Shown: positions 38,203 to 48,153 of the stretch, piece by piece
How the letters are laid out: the number at the start of each line of letters is the position of its first letter
Position numbering within the stretch: the first letter of the stretch is position 1
Assembly: GCA_027024155.1 (NCBI GenBank)
Contig: JALVTE010000018.1
Coordinates: forward strand, 1 to 50,572
From: Campylobacteraceae bacterium
GTDB taxonomy: Bacteria > Campylobacterota > Campylobacteria > Campylobacterales > Sulfurovaceae
Direction: 5' to 3'
Length of the DNA stretch: 50,572 nucleotides
Translations under genes and position numbers: made by a program
Notes under the pieces: model-generated
Told to the model about the DNA's origin: nothing
Databases searched by the model: none
The model's input: the letters and a program-made list of their open reading frames with translations, nothing else

Positions 38203-40245
38203 ATGTTAAAAAAAGTGGCGTTTATATCTTTGGTTACAGCTTCTGCACTATTTGCAAACTTACCCAATTTGTCAGGAAAGATTGTTAAGTTAAATGTTAG
38301 TGGTTTTGATGAATCTAAAGTTGAATCTATTACTGGTATTCACGAAGGAGACCAATACTCTATAAGTGCATTACAAGCAGCTAAGAGTAATTTAGAATCT
38401 GCACTAAAACAGGCAGGATATGTTGATGCTAAAGTCTCACTTGATGCAAAAATGAAAGATAAAGGGGTAAAAGTTACTTTTAATGTAGATAAAGGTGACC
38501 CAATCAAAGTTAAAAAAGTTACATTTATCGGTAATCATGCATTGAGCTCTAAAATTTTAGAAGAGTCTATAGTTAATAAGCCTGGGGGAATGTTCTCTTG
38601 GCTAACAGGTGGTGGTGAAGCCGTTCCTGCAATGTTAGATTATGACCAAGCTAAGGTTAGAGATGAATATTTAAAAAGAGGTTATCTTGATGTTCAAGTA
38701 GATAAACCACTTATGAAAACAGATTTTGCTTCTAAGAGTGCAAATGTTACCTTTACTATTAGACATGAGGGGCAGCCTTATAAAGTATCTAGTGTAACTG
38801 TTGCTCCAATTCCTGGTGTAGATATGAGTGAAGTTCAAAAAGAACTTGATTTAAAGCAGGGTAAAGTATTTAATGTAGACAATTTAAGACACGATTTAAA
38901 TATGTTAATAGAAAAAGCTGGAGACAAGGGTTATGCTTTTGCAAATGCTCAACCTAGATTTAAAAAGAATGATGCAACTCATACTATAGATGTTGAGTAT
39001 GTTGTTAATCCTGGTCAAAAAATTAGAATTAATGATGTTAAAATATCTGGTAATACAAAAACTAAAGACCATGTTGTTAGAAGATATGTATATTTAGCAC
39101 CAGGTGACCAATTTAATTTAACAGATTTAAAAGATAGTAAAGATGAACTGCAAAGAACAGGTTATTTTGATAGTGTAGAGATTGTACCTAAAAGAGTAAG
39201 CAGTGACGCTGTAGATTTAGATGTAAATGTAAAAGAGGCACAAACTGGTAGTATTACTGCTGGTTTAAGCTATGGAAGTTATGATGGTTTCGGTATTAAT
39301 ACTTCACTATCTGATAAAAATATATTTGGAACAGGTATTGGATATAGCTTAACATTAGAGAAAACTAAAAAGTCTCACAATTATGGATTATCTTTAATAG
39401 ACCCTAGAGTGTTTGACTCTTTATATAGTCTATCTGTGGGGGTATTCCATCAAAGTTATGAATTTATTGATTATACTAAAAAAGAGAAAGGTGCTTATAT
39501 TAGTGTAGGTAGAAAACTTACTAGAGACATAAGTGCTTCAATTGGATATACATTCTCTGATGTATCATATAGTGATTATATAAAAAATACGGATAGTTCA
39601 AAATATAATATAGATTATGAATCATATAAAAAATCAGCAATAACAAGTTCTATTACATTTGATAATACAGATGACTACTATACACCAAGAAGAGGTTACT
39701 ATGCAGATTTAGATTTAGAATATGCAGGCTTTGGTGATAAGAGAAAATATGCAAGGTATTTAAAAACTCAATTAAAACTTGCTGCGTATTATGGTATGAA
39801 AGATGTTCTTGATTATGACTTAATTTTAAGAGCAAAGTTAAGAGCTGGATATATTGCTAACAAAGGAAATACTCCAAGAGCAGAGAGACTATTCTTAGGT
39901 GGTTCTAGTTGGGGTATAAGAGGTTATTCACCAGCTTCTATCGCACCTATTATAAAAGAGGGTAAAGATGAAGGTGTAAGATTAGGTGGAGATAAAAGTG
40001 CTGTATTGTCACTAGAAGCTAGTATTCCATTAGATATGATTACTAAAAAGATGCGTCTTACAGGTTTTGTAGATTATGGTATGATTAAAGGTTATGGACA
40101 AACAGTAAAGCGTGGTTCAGTTGGTGCTCAAATAGAGTGGCGTTCACCATTTGGTCCAGTTAATTTAATTTTTGCGAAAGCAGTTAATAAAAAAGTAGGT
40201 GATAGAACAGCTACTTTCGAATTTACTATTGGTAGTAAATTCTAA
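38203..40245 (+). CDS. bamA: Outer-membrane protein assembly factor BamA
   Basis: The 680-residue precursor has a signal peptide (MLKKVAFISLVTASALFA), at least four POTRA domains (for example IKVKKVTFIGNHALSSKILEES and KIRINDVKISGNTKTKDHVVRR) and an Omp85 barrel. The barrel includes the conserved GIRGY loop motif and a C-terminal Phe. It inserts beta-barrels into the outer membrane. It is somewhat shorter than many BamA proteins of 750-800 residues, consistent with one POTRA fewer. AAAAGG precedes the ATG. It lies alone after a 140-bp A+T-rich gap. Confidence 0.95.
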   Translation: MLKKVAFISLVTASALFANLPNLSGKIVKLNVSGFDESKVESITGIHEGDQYSISALQAAKSNLESALKQAGYVDAKVSLDAKMKDKGVKVTFNVDKGDPIKVKKVTFIGNHALSSKILEESIVNKPGGMFSWLTGGGEAVPAMLDYDQAKVRDEYLKRGYLDVQVDKPLMKTDFASKSANVTFTIRHEGQPYKVSSVTVAPIPGVDMSEVQKELDLKQGKVFNVDNLRHDLNMLIEKAGDKGYAFANAQPRFKKNDATHTIDVEYVVNPGQKIRINDVKISGNTKTKDHVVRRYVYLAPGDQFNLTDLKDSKDELQRTGYFDSVEIVPKRVSSDAVDLDVNVKEAQTGSITAGLSYGSYDGFGINTSLSDKNIFGTGIGYSLTLEKTKKSHNYGLSLIDPRVFDSLYSLSVGVFHQSYEFIDYTKKEKGAYISVGRKLTRDISASIGYTFSDVSYSDYIKNTDSSKYNIDYESYKKSAITSSITFDNTDDYYTPRRGYYADLDLEYAGFGDKRKYARYLKTQLKLAAYYGMKDVLDYDLILRAKLRAGYIANKGNTPRAERLFLGGSSWGIRGYSPASIAPIIKEGKDEGVRLGGDKSAVLSLEASIPLDMITKKMRLTGFVDYGMIKGYGQTVKRGSVGAQIEWRSPFGPVNLIFAKAVNKKVGDRTATFEFTIGSKF

Positions 40246-40255
40246 AAGTTTAGAG

Positions 40256-40480
40256 TAGGGTTTTGTACCCTGCAATTCAGTAGTTTTGGCTACTTTTACT
40301 TACCTTTTTCCTCTTATTATCTTTATTATCATTAAGTTGTTTAATTTTTTTTAGTTTAGGCTATAGACTCATAAATATTAGATTTATATTATATAAAATT
40401 GGCATTAGTTATTATTGGAGCTACCCTTCAATACCATTAAGCTAAGATTTTTAACTTGATGGTGTAGGAGCTACCTTTTG
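40256..40480. repeat. Intergenic hairpins after bamA
   Basis: A TAGGGT-TTTG-TACCCT-type hairpin lies just after bamA (about 40256-40271). A second structure with CCATTAAG and CTTGATGG arms (about 40431-40462) is flanked on both sides by GGAGCTACC. Its CCATCAAGTTAA core on the reverse strand recurs near 16318. The rest of this 285-bp gap shows nothing assignable. Confidence 0.55.
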
Positions 40481-40530
40481 AATATTTATGTCAAATCCAA
40501 AGAGTAGCTATATAAATTCTACTTTTATCT

Positions 40531-42012
40531 CTATGTATTTTTTGTTTTAACGACTATTTTAAAATCTTTTAATAGTTTTAAATTCTCTATCTCTGAATTA
40601 AATAGAGGTAGTTCTATATCAGAATAAATAATTAAATGACCATTTTCGCATGCAAATGTACACTTATTAGTTGATGAGTAGCTAAAAATTATATTTATTA
40701 TTGTATATATAAATCCAAGCCATTTTATAGTTTTTTTAGAAGGCAGTAATTTAGTATGCTCTTTTTTTAGAGGTTTATATATTAACTTATCTCCTTTTGA
40801 ACGAAGAATGGTAGCTATTAAAAGCATATCTTTATGTCTATATTTCCAATTTAATTCTGCACTTGCAATATAGTAAGCATGTTTGTGTTCATTATAAATA
40901 GTTAATGTTTTACCTACATTTGATATTTTAATTGCATCTATTAAATGTTTTAAATGTTTCTCTTTTTCATCAAATTCATTTTTAAGTAAATAATAGAGTT
41001 TTTTTGCAGCAATAATTTTATTTTTATAAGATAGCTCTAGCATATCTAATCTATCCGTAATGCTAACTATACTTGGATTAATCTCTCTAGGAAAGTTTCC
41101 ATTAGAACCTCTTAGCATATCGTGCAAGAATAACCCCTCTCTGATTCCAACACCACTTGTAATAACTTTATCTATGTTCAATGTCTCTAGTAGAATTTTA
41201 AATATTAATACACCCTCTTTTATTGTGTCGTATCTACTCTCTTTAATATTTAAATCATTTAATCTTTTATTACTACTTGCATCTAAAATATCATCTATAT
41301 GGTTAATATGTTCAGATATTTTGTACTCAAATGCATGTATTTTGTTAAAGCTATAGTCACTACTATCTATAATTGATTTACTAAGCGCTCTAAGCACTCC
41401 ACCTATTGCTACTGCTTGTTCAACTTTAAAGTTTTGAGGTATTTTATTAAACTCTTTTTTAATAAAATCTCCTGCTTCTTCAAGTTTTAGATTTTTATCA
41501 AAAAATAGCTCTTTTATTTTTATTGTACCAATATCAATAGATATAGCATCTATAATTTTAGAATTTTGTATTAATGCAATATCAGTTGAGCCTCCACCAA
41601 TATCTATACTTATTGAATTAATATTTAATGGTAATAGGTTTTTGGCAGCTACTGCACCATAATATGCCTCTTTTGTGCCATCAATTACTTTTATATTTAG
41701 TTTTGTTTCTTCTCTAACTCTTTTTAGGAAGTACTCTTTATTTGGAGCATTTCTAACTGCAGCTGTTGCAACTATTAGTGTTTTTCTTGCTTTGTAGTCT
41801 TGTATAATATTTTTGAAACTTTTAAGAGCAGCTATCGTTCTATTGATAGCTTCCTCTTGAAGATAACCACCATTGCTATAGCTTCCTTCAGATACTCTAA
41901 CTGCTGCTTTTTTTTGGGCAATTAAATGAAAACCATATCTACTTGTTCTCTGAAATATTACAACTCTAGCAGAGTTTGAGCCGATATCTACAATAGCAAT
42001 GCGTTTAGGCAT
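40531..42012 (-). CDS. Exopolyphosphatase / guanosine pentaphosphatase (Ppx/GppA)
   Basis: The 493-residue protein belongs to the actin-like ASKHA phosphatase family. RIAIVDIGSNSARVVIF and SIDIGGGSTDIALI are the two phosphate-binding loops, followed by GGVLRALSKSI and SGVGIREGLFLH. The C-terminal part holds an HD-like region. It degrades polyphosphate or pppGpp. Its ATG follows the ferredoxin stop with no gap, so the two genes form one transcript. Confidence 0.93.
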   Translation of the reverse strand: MPKRIAIVDIGSNSARVVIFQRTSRYGFHLIAQKKAAVRVSEGSYSNGGYLQEEAINRTIAALKSFKNIIQDYKARKTLIVATAAVRNAPNKEYFLKRVREETKLNIKVIDGTKEAYYGAVAAKNLLPLNINSISIDIGGGSTDIALIQNSKIIDAISIDIGTIKIKELFFDKNLKLEEAGDFIKKEFNKIPQNFKVEQAVAIGGVLRALSKSIIDSSDYSFNKIHAFEYKISEHINHIDDILDASSNKRLNDLNIKESRYDTIKEGVLIFKILLETLNIDKVITSGVGIREGLFLHDMLRGSNGNFPREINPSIVSITDRLDMLELSYKNKIIAAKKLYYLLKNEFDEKEKHLKHLIDAIKISNVGKTLTIYNEHKHAYYIASAELNWKYRHKDMLLIATILRSKGDKLIYKPLKKEHTKLLPSKKTIKWLGFIYTIINIIFSYSSTNKCTFACENGHLIIYSDIELPLFNSEIENLKLLKDFKIVVKTKNT

Positions 42013-42270
42013 TTAAACAATGCCTTCAGTTTCAAGTTGAGATAGTTTATATTTTAACTCTTCTATACTCTCTGTATTATCTGGGTCTGTAATAATGCAG
42101 TCTACTGGACATACAGAGATACATTGTGGTTCATCGAAAAAACCTACACACTCTGTGCATCTATCCCCATCTATTATATATATTGGATCATTCTCTTCTA
42201 TTGAACCTGTTGGACACTCTTCTCTACAAGCATCACAGGCTATACATTCATCTTTTATCATTAATGCCAT
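42013..42270 (-). CDS. [4Fe-4S] ferredoxin (FdxA/YfhL type)
   Basis: The 85-residue protein has two cluster motifs, CIACDACREECPTGSI and CTECVGFFDEPQCISVCPVDCI. The second carries the extended loop between its first cysteines that is typical of YfhL/Allochromatium-type 2[4Fe-4S] ferredoxins. AAGGGTG precedes the ATG at 42270; an in-frame GTG at 42276 lies inside that SD. It is followed directly by ppx/gppA. It is a low-potential electron carrier that could serve OOR. Confidence 0.92.
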   Translation of the reverse strand: MALMIKDECIACDACREECPTGSIEENDPIYIIDGDRCTECVGFFDEPQCISVCPVDCIITDPDNTESIEELKYKLSQLETEGIV

Positions 42271-42369
42271 AAGCACCCTTTAAATTTATATTTTACAATG
42301 CTTTATAACTTATTTAATCTTAAACAGACTTTAAAAAAATATTTTTACTTAATATTATAGATTTAATAT

Positions 42370-43668
42370 TTAAATATGTGAAGTTATGGGTATTATAATT
42401 GACGCAACTGCACCACTCTTTTTAGCTCTATTTTCTAATTTTAGTTTAGCCCCTAATGAATCAGCCGCACTTTTTGCTAAAAATAGTCCTAAACCTGTTC
42501 CTTTTGATGTTTTAGTTCTTTTAAATGGTGCAAAAACATCAAAATTATCTGGTAACCCAACGCCACTGTCTTTTACTCTAACTATAAATTGTTTCTTATA
42601 TATATAAGATTTTACATATATTTTACTACCCTCTGGTGCAAACCTAATTGCATTTTGCATTATATTTTGCATAATGTGTCTAAATAGCATCGGTCTAATA
42701 GAGAGCTTTAACGATTTTGGAGATATATCTGTAACTATATATTTTCTCTCTTTAATGGCTATGATTTCAAACTCTTCTATCATTGTATTTAAATACTCTA
42801 TAATATCTATCTCTTTAGACTCTTCAAATTGTGCTCCTTCAGCTCTACCAAATGCAAGAATAGACTCTACGATTTCGTTTAAATCATTTATAGATTTAAT
42901 ATTTTGCTCTATTGCCGATTTTAAACTCTCAATACTCTTATTCTTTTTTAAGAGTGTAACTTGAGATTTTGTTTTCATAACAGCAAGAGGAGTTTTTAAT
43001 TCATGAGCTGCTCCAATAAAAAGCTCTTTTTTGTAGTATATAAAATTCTCTATTTTTGCAATAAGTTGATTTATAGAGTTCGCTAATGGCTCAAACTCTT
43101 TTGGTAAAGATTTAGTATCTAGTTTACTTAATCTATTTTCATTCATTTTTGCTATTTTATTACTAAAAAATGTTATCGGCTTAATTAACATTTTAGAGAG
43201 AACAAAAGCATAAATAATAATTACAATTAAAGAGACAATATTTGCAAAAATAACTCCTCTATAAACAATTTTTTCTAATTTAATTTGACTTGTAATATTT
43301 TTTGTTAAAAGCAGATAATCTTGACTTCTAAATTTATAGGGGAAAAAACCTTGAATATAGTAATTCTTATCTATTTTAATTGTTCTAAAAAACTTAGGTT
43401 TATAGTGAATATATGGTGCATGCTCAATTTTAGCTTCTATATCAACACTATTTTTTAATAAATCTTTTTTATCAAGAAGAGCTTGTTCTAAATTTGGATA
43501 ATTTTCTAAAAGATAATTTGCCTGTTTTGTTAAAGTGCTCTCAATTTGTTGATTAGAGTTATATCTGATATAAATATATAGAGAAAAAGATGTTATTAAA
43601 ACTAATGTTGCCATAGTGACAATTAGTTTTAATAAAAAATTAACTCTTATGCTTCGCCCGAAAAGCAA
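42370..43668 (-). CDS. Sensor histidine kinase
   Basis: The 432-residue kinase has two membrane helices (about 13-33 and 138-158) around a 100-residue periplasmic sensor. A HAMP-like linker and the H box GAAHELKTPLAVM (H222) follow, then the N box NIMQNAIRFAP and the G boxes DSGVGLP and GTGLGLFLAKS. The start is TTG 43668, overlapping the regulator gene by 22 nt; the first in-frame ATG would cut the first helix. It pairs with the response regulator. The signal is unknown. Confidence 0.9.
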   Translation of the reverse strand: MLFGRSIRVNFLLKLIVTMATLVLITSFSLYIYIRYNSNQQIESTLTKQANYLLENYPNLEQALLDKKDLLKNSVDIEAKIEHAPYIHYKPKFFRTIKIDKNYYIQGFFPYKFRSQDYLLLTKNITSQIKLEKIVYRGVIFANIVSLIVIIIYAFVLSKMLIKPITFFSNKIAKMNENRLSKLDTKSLPKEFEPLANSINQLIAKIENFIYYKKELFIGAAHELKTPLAVMKTKSQVTLLKKNKSIESLKSAIEQNIKSINDLNEIVESILAFGRAEGAQFEESKEIDIIEYLNTMIEEFEIIAIKERKYIVTDISPKSLKLSIRPMLFRHIMQNIMQNAIRFAPEGSKIYVKSYIYKKQFIVRVKDSGVGLPDNFDVFAPFKRTKTSKGTGLGLFLAKSAADSLGAKLKLENRAKKSGAVASIIIPITSHI

Positions 43669-44318
43669 AAGCGGTATCCTCTTCTTCTTACTGTTTCAAC
43701 AGTTGTAATATTTAGTGGTTTATCTAGTTTCTGTCTAATTTGGTTAATTGCTACCTCTATTACATTAGGAGTTACAAGTTCTGGCTCTTCCCAAATTGCA
43801 TCTAGTAGTTGCTCTTTAGAGACAATTTGGTCGTTTCTCATTGCTAAGTGTGTTAAAACTTCAAAAGGTTTACCCTTTAACTCTACACTTTCACCTTGAT
43901 AGATTATTTTCTCCTCTTCTGGGTTAATTACTAAATCTCCTATTTCAATAATATTGCTACCACCAAATCTAAGTTTTGCCTCGATTCTCATCTGTAGTAT
44001 TTCAAAATCAAAAGGCTTTTTTATGTAGTCATCGGCACCAATTCTTAGTGCTGCAATTTCACTCTCTTTGTCATCTCTTGCAGATAAAACAATTACAGCA
44101 GTTTTATGACTTTTAGATTTTATTTCTGGGATAAGATCTATGCCATTGCCATCAGGTAGCATCCAATCTAAAAGAATTAAGTCATAATTTCTTATATCTA
44201 TCATATATCTTGCATCATTTATATTCTCTGCAATATCACTTTGATACCCAAACTCTTTTAATCCATCACTCAATGTTTGATTTAGCGTAACTTCATCTTC
44301 TATTATTAAAATTCTCAT
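43647..44318 (-). CDS. OmpR/PhoB-type response regulator
   Basis: The 223-residue protein has a receiver domain with acidic pocket EDE (7-9), phospho-acceptor D51 in LLDWMLPDGNG, T/S switch IVLSARDD and K101 in YIKKPF. The C-terminal winged helix (about 125-223) includes VTPNVIEVAINQIRQKL and VRRRGYRF. It is translated just before its kinase partner and overlaps it. The neighbouring divergent L,D-transpeptidase could be a target, which is an inference. Confidence 0.94.
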   Translation of the reverse strand: MRILIIEDEVTLNQTLSDGLKEFGYQSDIAENINDARYMIDIRNYDLILLDWMLPDGNGIDLIPEIKSKSHKTAVIVLSARDDKESEIAALRIGADDYIKKPFDFEILQMRIEAKLRFGGSNIIEIGDLVINPEEEKIIYQGESVELKGKPFEVLTHLAMRNDQIVSKEQLLDAIWEEPELVTPNVIEVAINQIRQKLDKPLNITTVETVRRRGYRFCFSGEA

Positions 44319-44575
44319 TATCTAATCCCGTTAAATTAAAATTTTCTTAAATTATATCATAAATTAAGGAATATCCTATGTTTTAATGAAATTTTTTAAG
44401 TTAAATTTGATTTTTTGTATATTTTTAACTTCAGTAGATATATTTATCGCATATTTATTACTATTTTAAGAATTTCATAATAAGACTAATTATACTAAAA
44501 TATAGATAAAATGATGATATTATTATATATATTTATTTCAAATGGGTATAATATTTCAAAAAGGTATTTTATATT

Positions 44576-45142
44576 ATGAAAAAAATTATATATCTTATTT
44601 TTATCTTTTTCTTTGTTAATTTATATGCTAGTAAATCTTTAGAGATAAATTTAAGTAAACAAAAAATTTATGCAAAAGAGAATGGTAAAGTTCTATTTAG
44701 CGCTCCCGTCTCTACTGGTAAAAGTGGACATAGCACACCAAATGGCAATTTTAAAATATTAGATAAAGAGAAGTTTCATATATCTAATAAATATCCAGAA
44801 CCTAATGGTGGTGCTAAAATGCCATATATGCTTCGTTTAACAAATAGTGGCATAGCTATTCATCAAGGGTATTTACCAGGATATCCTGCATCTCATGGTT
44901 GTATTAGGGTTTCTAAATCTACAGCAAAAAAATTATGGTATTGGAGTAAACTAGGAGTACCTGTTAAAATATATGGTGATGCCCGTAATTTTAAATATAA
45001 AAAATATCATAAACGGTATAAAAAATTGGCAAATAAATTTAGAAAAACAAAACACTTATCTTATAAAAATAAGAGAAAAAATAAAAAGCTTTATGCAAGT
45101 AAAGAGCGCTATGAGGTTATTGAAGTTATTGATAGTTGGTAG
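44576..45142 (+). CDS. L,D-transpeptidase (YkuD domain), exported
   Basis: The 188-residue protein has a signal peptide (MKKIIYLIFIFFFVNLYA) and a YkuD catalytic domain: the start SLEINLSKQKIY, then STGKSGHSTPNGNF and the active site H-x-G-C109-I-R-V-S in YPASHGCIRVS. It crosslinks or edits peptidoglycan stems. The basic, Lys/Tyr-rich tail of about 55 residues after the domain (KYKKYHKRYKKLANK onwards) is unusual and may bind the cell wall. AAAAAGG precedes the ATG. Confidence 0.93.
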   Translation: MKKIIYLIFIFFFVNLYASKSLEINLSKQKIYAKENGKVLFSAPVSTGKSGHSTPNGNFKILDKEKFHISNKYPEPNGGAKMPYMLRLTNSGIAIHQGYLPGYPASHGCIRVSKSTAKKLWYWSKLGVPVKIYGDARNFKYKKYHKRYKKLANKFRKTKHLSYKNKRKNKKLYASKERYEVIEVIDSW

Positions 45143-45155
45143 CTGCTAAGTTAAA

Positions 45156-45485
45156 TTATTCAAATTCCCAACTATCACTAAGTGAGACTATACAGTCATC
45201 TAATATTTCTGGTTTTGCAATTTTTATATAGAGCTTTTTAATATTATTAAACTCTTTAAAGATTGTCTCTTTTGTAGATATTAGTGCATCTTCTAATAAT
45301 TTAAATTGTTTTTGTGTAATGTTTTGTTTTGTAATATTTGCAACTTCTGCATAATTTATAAAATTATCTTTTGTGTAACGGTATTCAATACTAATATTTA
45401 CTACGACTTTTTGCTCTTTTATTCGCTCGAAATCTAAAAGTCCTATAATACAATTAAAGGTTAAATTTTCTATTTCGATTTTCAA
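45156..45485 (-). CDS. folB: Dihydroneopterin aldolase
   Basis: The 109-residue protein is a FolB-type T-fold enzyme of folate synthesis. IEIENLTFNCIIGLLDFERIKEQ is the family start (V/I-x-G-x-x-x-x-E-R), with INYAEVAN and KLYIKIAKPEI further on. The sequence is diverged but the length is right. It overlaps the end of plsY by 4 nt, the usual plsY-folB pair of this phylum. Confidence 0.85.
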   Translation of the reverse strand: MKIEIENLTFNCIIGLLDFERIKEQKVVVNISIEYRYTKDNFINYAEVANITKQNITQKQFKLLEDALISTKETIFKEFNNIKKLYIKIAKPEILDDCIVSLSDSWEFE

Positions 45486-46138
45486 ATTACCTTGCCCTCT
45501 TCTTTTTTTACTATTCTAATGATATTTGGAATATGCTTATAAAAAATTATAAATGCTATTACATATAGTGGCATATATGTATATATTCCTGCTAAACCTT
45601 TAGGGTATAAAATATAGCTACTGATTAATATTGAGAGTAGGGCAAGCAGTGATGATAAAGAAGATATTTTAATTACTTTAGCAGCTAAAAACCAGACTAC
45701 AAGTGCGATTAATGTAGGTATAGGAATTAATACCATCAAAACACCAAAACCAGTTGCGACACCTTTACCCCCTTCGAAGTGTAAAAATGGAGTATAGCAG
45801 TGACCAATTACAGCAAATACAGCGATAGACCAGAGTGTAAAGTCGTTTGCTCCCATATATTTAGCAATTAAAATTACAACTGCACCTTTTAAGGCATCTA
45901 AAAGTAGAGTAAGGGCTCCTAACTTTTTTGCTAATTTAGGGTCTTTGGCTTTTAAAACACGCAGTACATTGGTTGCACCTATATTTCCACTACCTTCCTC
46001 TTTTACATTGACACCACCGATATATTTAGCAAGTAGATAACCAAAAGGAATACCTCCTACCAAATAAGCGATTATATAAAATGAGCCATTAAAGCTTGTA
46101 ATAAAATTTAGTATGCCTTGCATTATTGCTGATAACAT
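45482..46138 (-). CDS. plsY: Acyl-phosphate:glycerol-3-phosphate acyltransferase PlsY
   Basis: The 218-residue polytopic membrane protein has the three PlsY motifs: GGIPFGYLLAKYIGGVNVKEEGSGNIGATNVLR, FLHFEGGKGVATGFG (glycine-rich) and YKHIPNIIR-type ends. It starts phosphatidic acid synthesis by acylating glycerol-3-phosphate. GGAGAAACTTA precedes the ATG. folB overlaps its end. Confidence 0.95.
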   Translation of the reverse strand: MLSAIMQGILNFITSFNGSFYIIAYLVGGIPFGYLLAKYIGGVNVKEEGSGNIGATNVLRVLKAKDPKLAKKLGALTLLLDALKGAVVILIAKYMGANDFTLWSIAVFAVIGHCYTPFLHFEGGKGVATGFGVLMVLIPIPTLIALVVWFLAAKVIKISSLSSLLALLSILISSYILYPKGLAGIYTYMPLYVIAFIIFYKHIPNIIRIVKKEEGKVI

Positions 46139-46255
46139 TAAGTTTCTCCGATTAAAAATTGATGTTATTTTACTATAAATAAACTTTCTTTGCTATAATA
46201 ATGCAAATATAAACCTAGATTAGGCAAATTAATAATCTTGGTAAACGGAGTAGCA

Positions 46256-47245
46256 ATGGATTACAAAGCAGAAATTTTAAGATTAAAAGAGAAGTTACCG
46301 GTAACAATAGTTGGGCATTTCTACCAAAGAGACGAAGTTTTTGAATTAGCAGATATTACAGGTGATAGCTTAGAGCTTGCCAGAAAGTGCCAAGTAGACG
46401 AAAACCCATGGGTTGTATTTTGTGGTGTTGGCTTTATGGGGCAGAGTGTTAAAGTAATTGCTCCCGAAAAACGCGTACTAATGCCAAAAGTTGCATGTTG
46501 TGCAATGGCTAGAATGATAGATGCTAGTTATTTTGATGATAGCGTAAACTATATGGTAGAGCGTGGGGTTGCCAAAGAGGATATTTTGCCAATTACATAC
46601 ATAAATTCAGATGCAGCCGTAAAGGCAAAAGTTGGAGAGATGGGCGGAATGGTATGTACCAGTTCTAATGCGTATAAAATTATCGAAAAAGGTTTAGAGA
46701 GTGGCAAAAAGATTCTGTTTGTGCCAGACAGATGCCTTGGGCAAAACTTTGCAAATGAGATGGGGCTAAAAAGTTGTGTAATAGGCGAGGGCGAGTGTGA
46801 CCCTAAAGAGGCAGATATTATCTGTTTTAACGGTTTCTGCTCGGTTCACCAACTATTTACGGTAGACGATATTAAATTTTTCCGCCAAAAGTATCCAGAT
46901 ATTTTAATAGCAGTACATCCAGAGTGCGACCCAGCAGTTGTACAAGAAGCTGACTTTGCAGGCTCTACTTCGCAACTTATTAAATATATAAAAGAGTTAC
47001 CAGAAGAGCAAAAAGTAGCTGTAGGAACAGAGTATAACTTAGTAAACAGATTAAGAGATAAAAATACATATGTACTATCTGCTACAAAACCAGAGTGCCC
47101 AACAATGAATGAGACAACATTGGAAGATTTGTATAGAGTGTTAAAGTCTATCGAAGATGAACAACCAATTAACGAAATTTTTGTAGAGCCAACTGTTGCA
47201 AAGTATGCTAAACTAGCACTTGATAGAATGTTGGAGATTAAGTAG
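46256..47245 (+). CDS. nadA: Quinolinate synthase NadA
   Basis: The 329-residue [4Fe-4S] enzyme condenses iminoaspartate and dihydroxyacetone phosphate. Signatures are VTIVGHFYQRDEVFELAD, VVFCGVGFMGQSVK, VCTSSNAYKI, LFVPDRCLGQNF, HPECDP and the C-terminal KPECPTMNETTLEDLY. The cluster cysteines are likely those in FCGVGF, VCTSS and PECPTM. ATG 46256 follows CGGAG; a TTG 18 bp upstream is in frame but has no SD. nadC follows with overlapping stop and start. Confidence 0.96.
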   Translation: MDYKAEILRLKEKLPVTIVGHFYQRDEVFELADITGDSLELARKCQVDENPWVVFCGVGFMGQSVKVIAPEKRVLMPKVACCAMARMIDASYFDDSVNYMVERGVAKEDILPITYINSDAAVKAKVGEMGGMVCTSSNAYKIIEKGLESGKKILFVPDRCLGQNFANEMGLKSCVIGEGECDPKEADIICFNGFCSVHQLFTVDDIKFFRQKYPDILIAVHPECDPAVVQEADFAGSTSQLIKYIKELPEEQKVAVGTEYNLVNRLRDKNTYVLSATKPECPTMNETTLEDLYRVLKSIEDEQPINEIFVEPTVAKYAKLALDRMLEIK

Positions 47246-48072
47246 TGTTGTTAAGCCAAGAGGAGTTTGTAAAGCAGGCTCTGAAAGAGGATATTGGAAG
47301 AGGCGACCTTTTTGTTCGTGTAACTAAGCCAAAAGAGGTAAGTGGCTACATATTAGCAAAAAGTGATGGCATATTTGCAGGGCAAGAGTATCTACTTGCT
47401 ATGCAAAACCTTTTTGATGTAAAGTTTACCTTTAATGTTAACGATGGTGAAAGTTTTAAGAAGGGCGATAAGTTAGTGCTTATTAAAGGCAACTCTAAAT
47501 CGCTTCTGAGCTTAGAGAGAACAATACTTAATATGACGCTTCATGCTAGCTCTATTGCTACACTTACAAACCAGTATGTGCAAAAGATTAGCAAGTATGG
47601 TGTTAAGCTATTAGATACTAGAAAAACACGCCCGCTACTTCGTGAGTTCGAAAAGTATGCAGTAAGATGTGGCGGAGGAATAAACCACCGCATGGGCTTA
47701 GATGACTGCCTAATGCTAAAAGATACCCACCTAAAGACAATAGATAACTTAAAAGAGTTTATGCAAGAGGTTAGAGCTAAAATCCCATTTACCTCTAAAG
47801 TAGAGATAGAGTGCGAAGATTTAGTAGGTGTAAAAGCAGCAATGGAAGCAGGAGCTGATATTGTAATGTGCGATAATATGACTCCCCAGCAGATAAAAGA
47901 GGTGGTAGCCTTTAGAGATGAAAACTATCCACACATTCTACTAGAAGCTAGTGGAAATGTAACGCTAGAGACTATTGAAGAGATAGCAAAAACAGGTGTA
48001 GACGCTATTAGTAGCGGAAGCACAATCCACCAATCTAGCTGGATAGATTTATCAATGAAACTAGATAGTTAA
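47245..48072 (+). CDS. nadC: Nicotinate-nucleotide pyrophosphorylase (carboxylating)
   Basis: The 275-residue quinolinate phosphoribosyltransferase works next to NadA in NAD synthesis. It shows LKEDIGRGDLFV, LDTRKTRPLLREFEKYAVRCGGGINHRMGLDD, VEIECEDL, IVMCDNM and EASGNVTLETI. Translation starts at GTG 47245, which shares its first base with the nadA stop, and GGAG lies eight bases upstream. Confidence 0.96.
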   Translation: MLLSQEEFVKQALKEDIGRGDLFVRVTKPKEVSGYILAKSDGIFAGQEYLLAMQNLFDVKFTFNVNDGESFKKGDKLVLIKGNSKSLLSLERTILNMTLHASSIATLTNQYVQKISKYGVKLLDTRKTRPLLREFEKYAVRCGGGINHRMGLDDCLMLKDTHLKTIDNLKEFMQEVRAKIPFTSKVEIECEDLVGVKAAMEAGADIVMCDNMTPQQIKEVVAFRDENYPHILLEASGNVTLETIEEIAKTGVDAISSGSTIHQSSWIDLSMKLDS

Positions 48073-48153
48073 TATTTATTGATGGTGCTTATAAATCATA
48101 AATTAAGTTTTATTATGTAAAATAGCTAAAATATAGAAACTGGAGAGATAAAA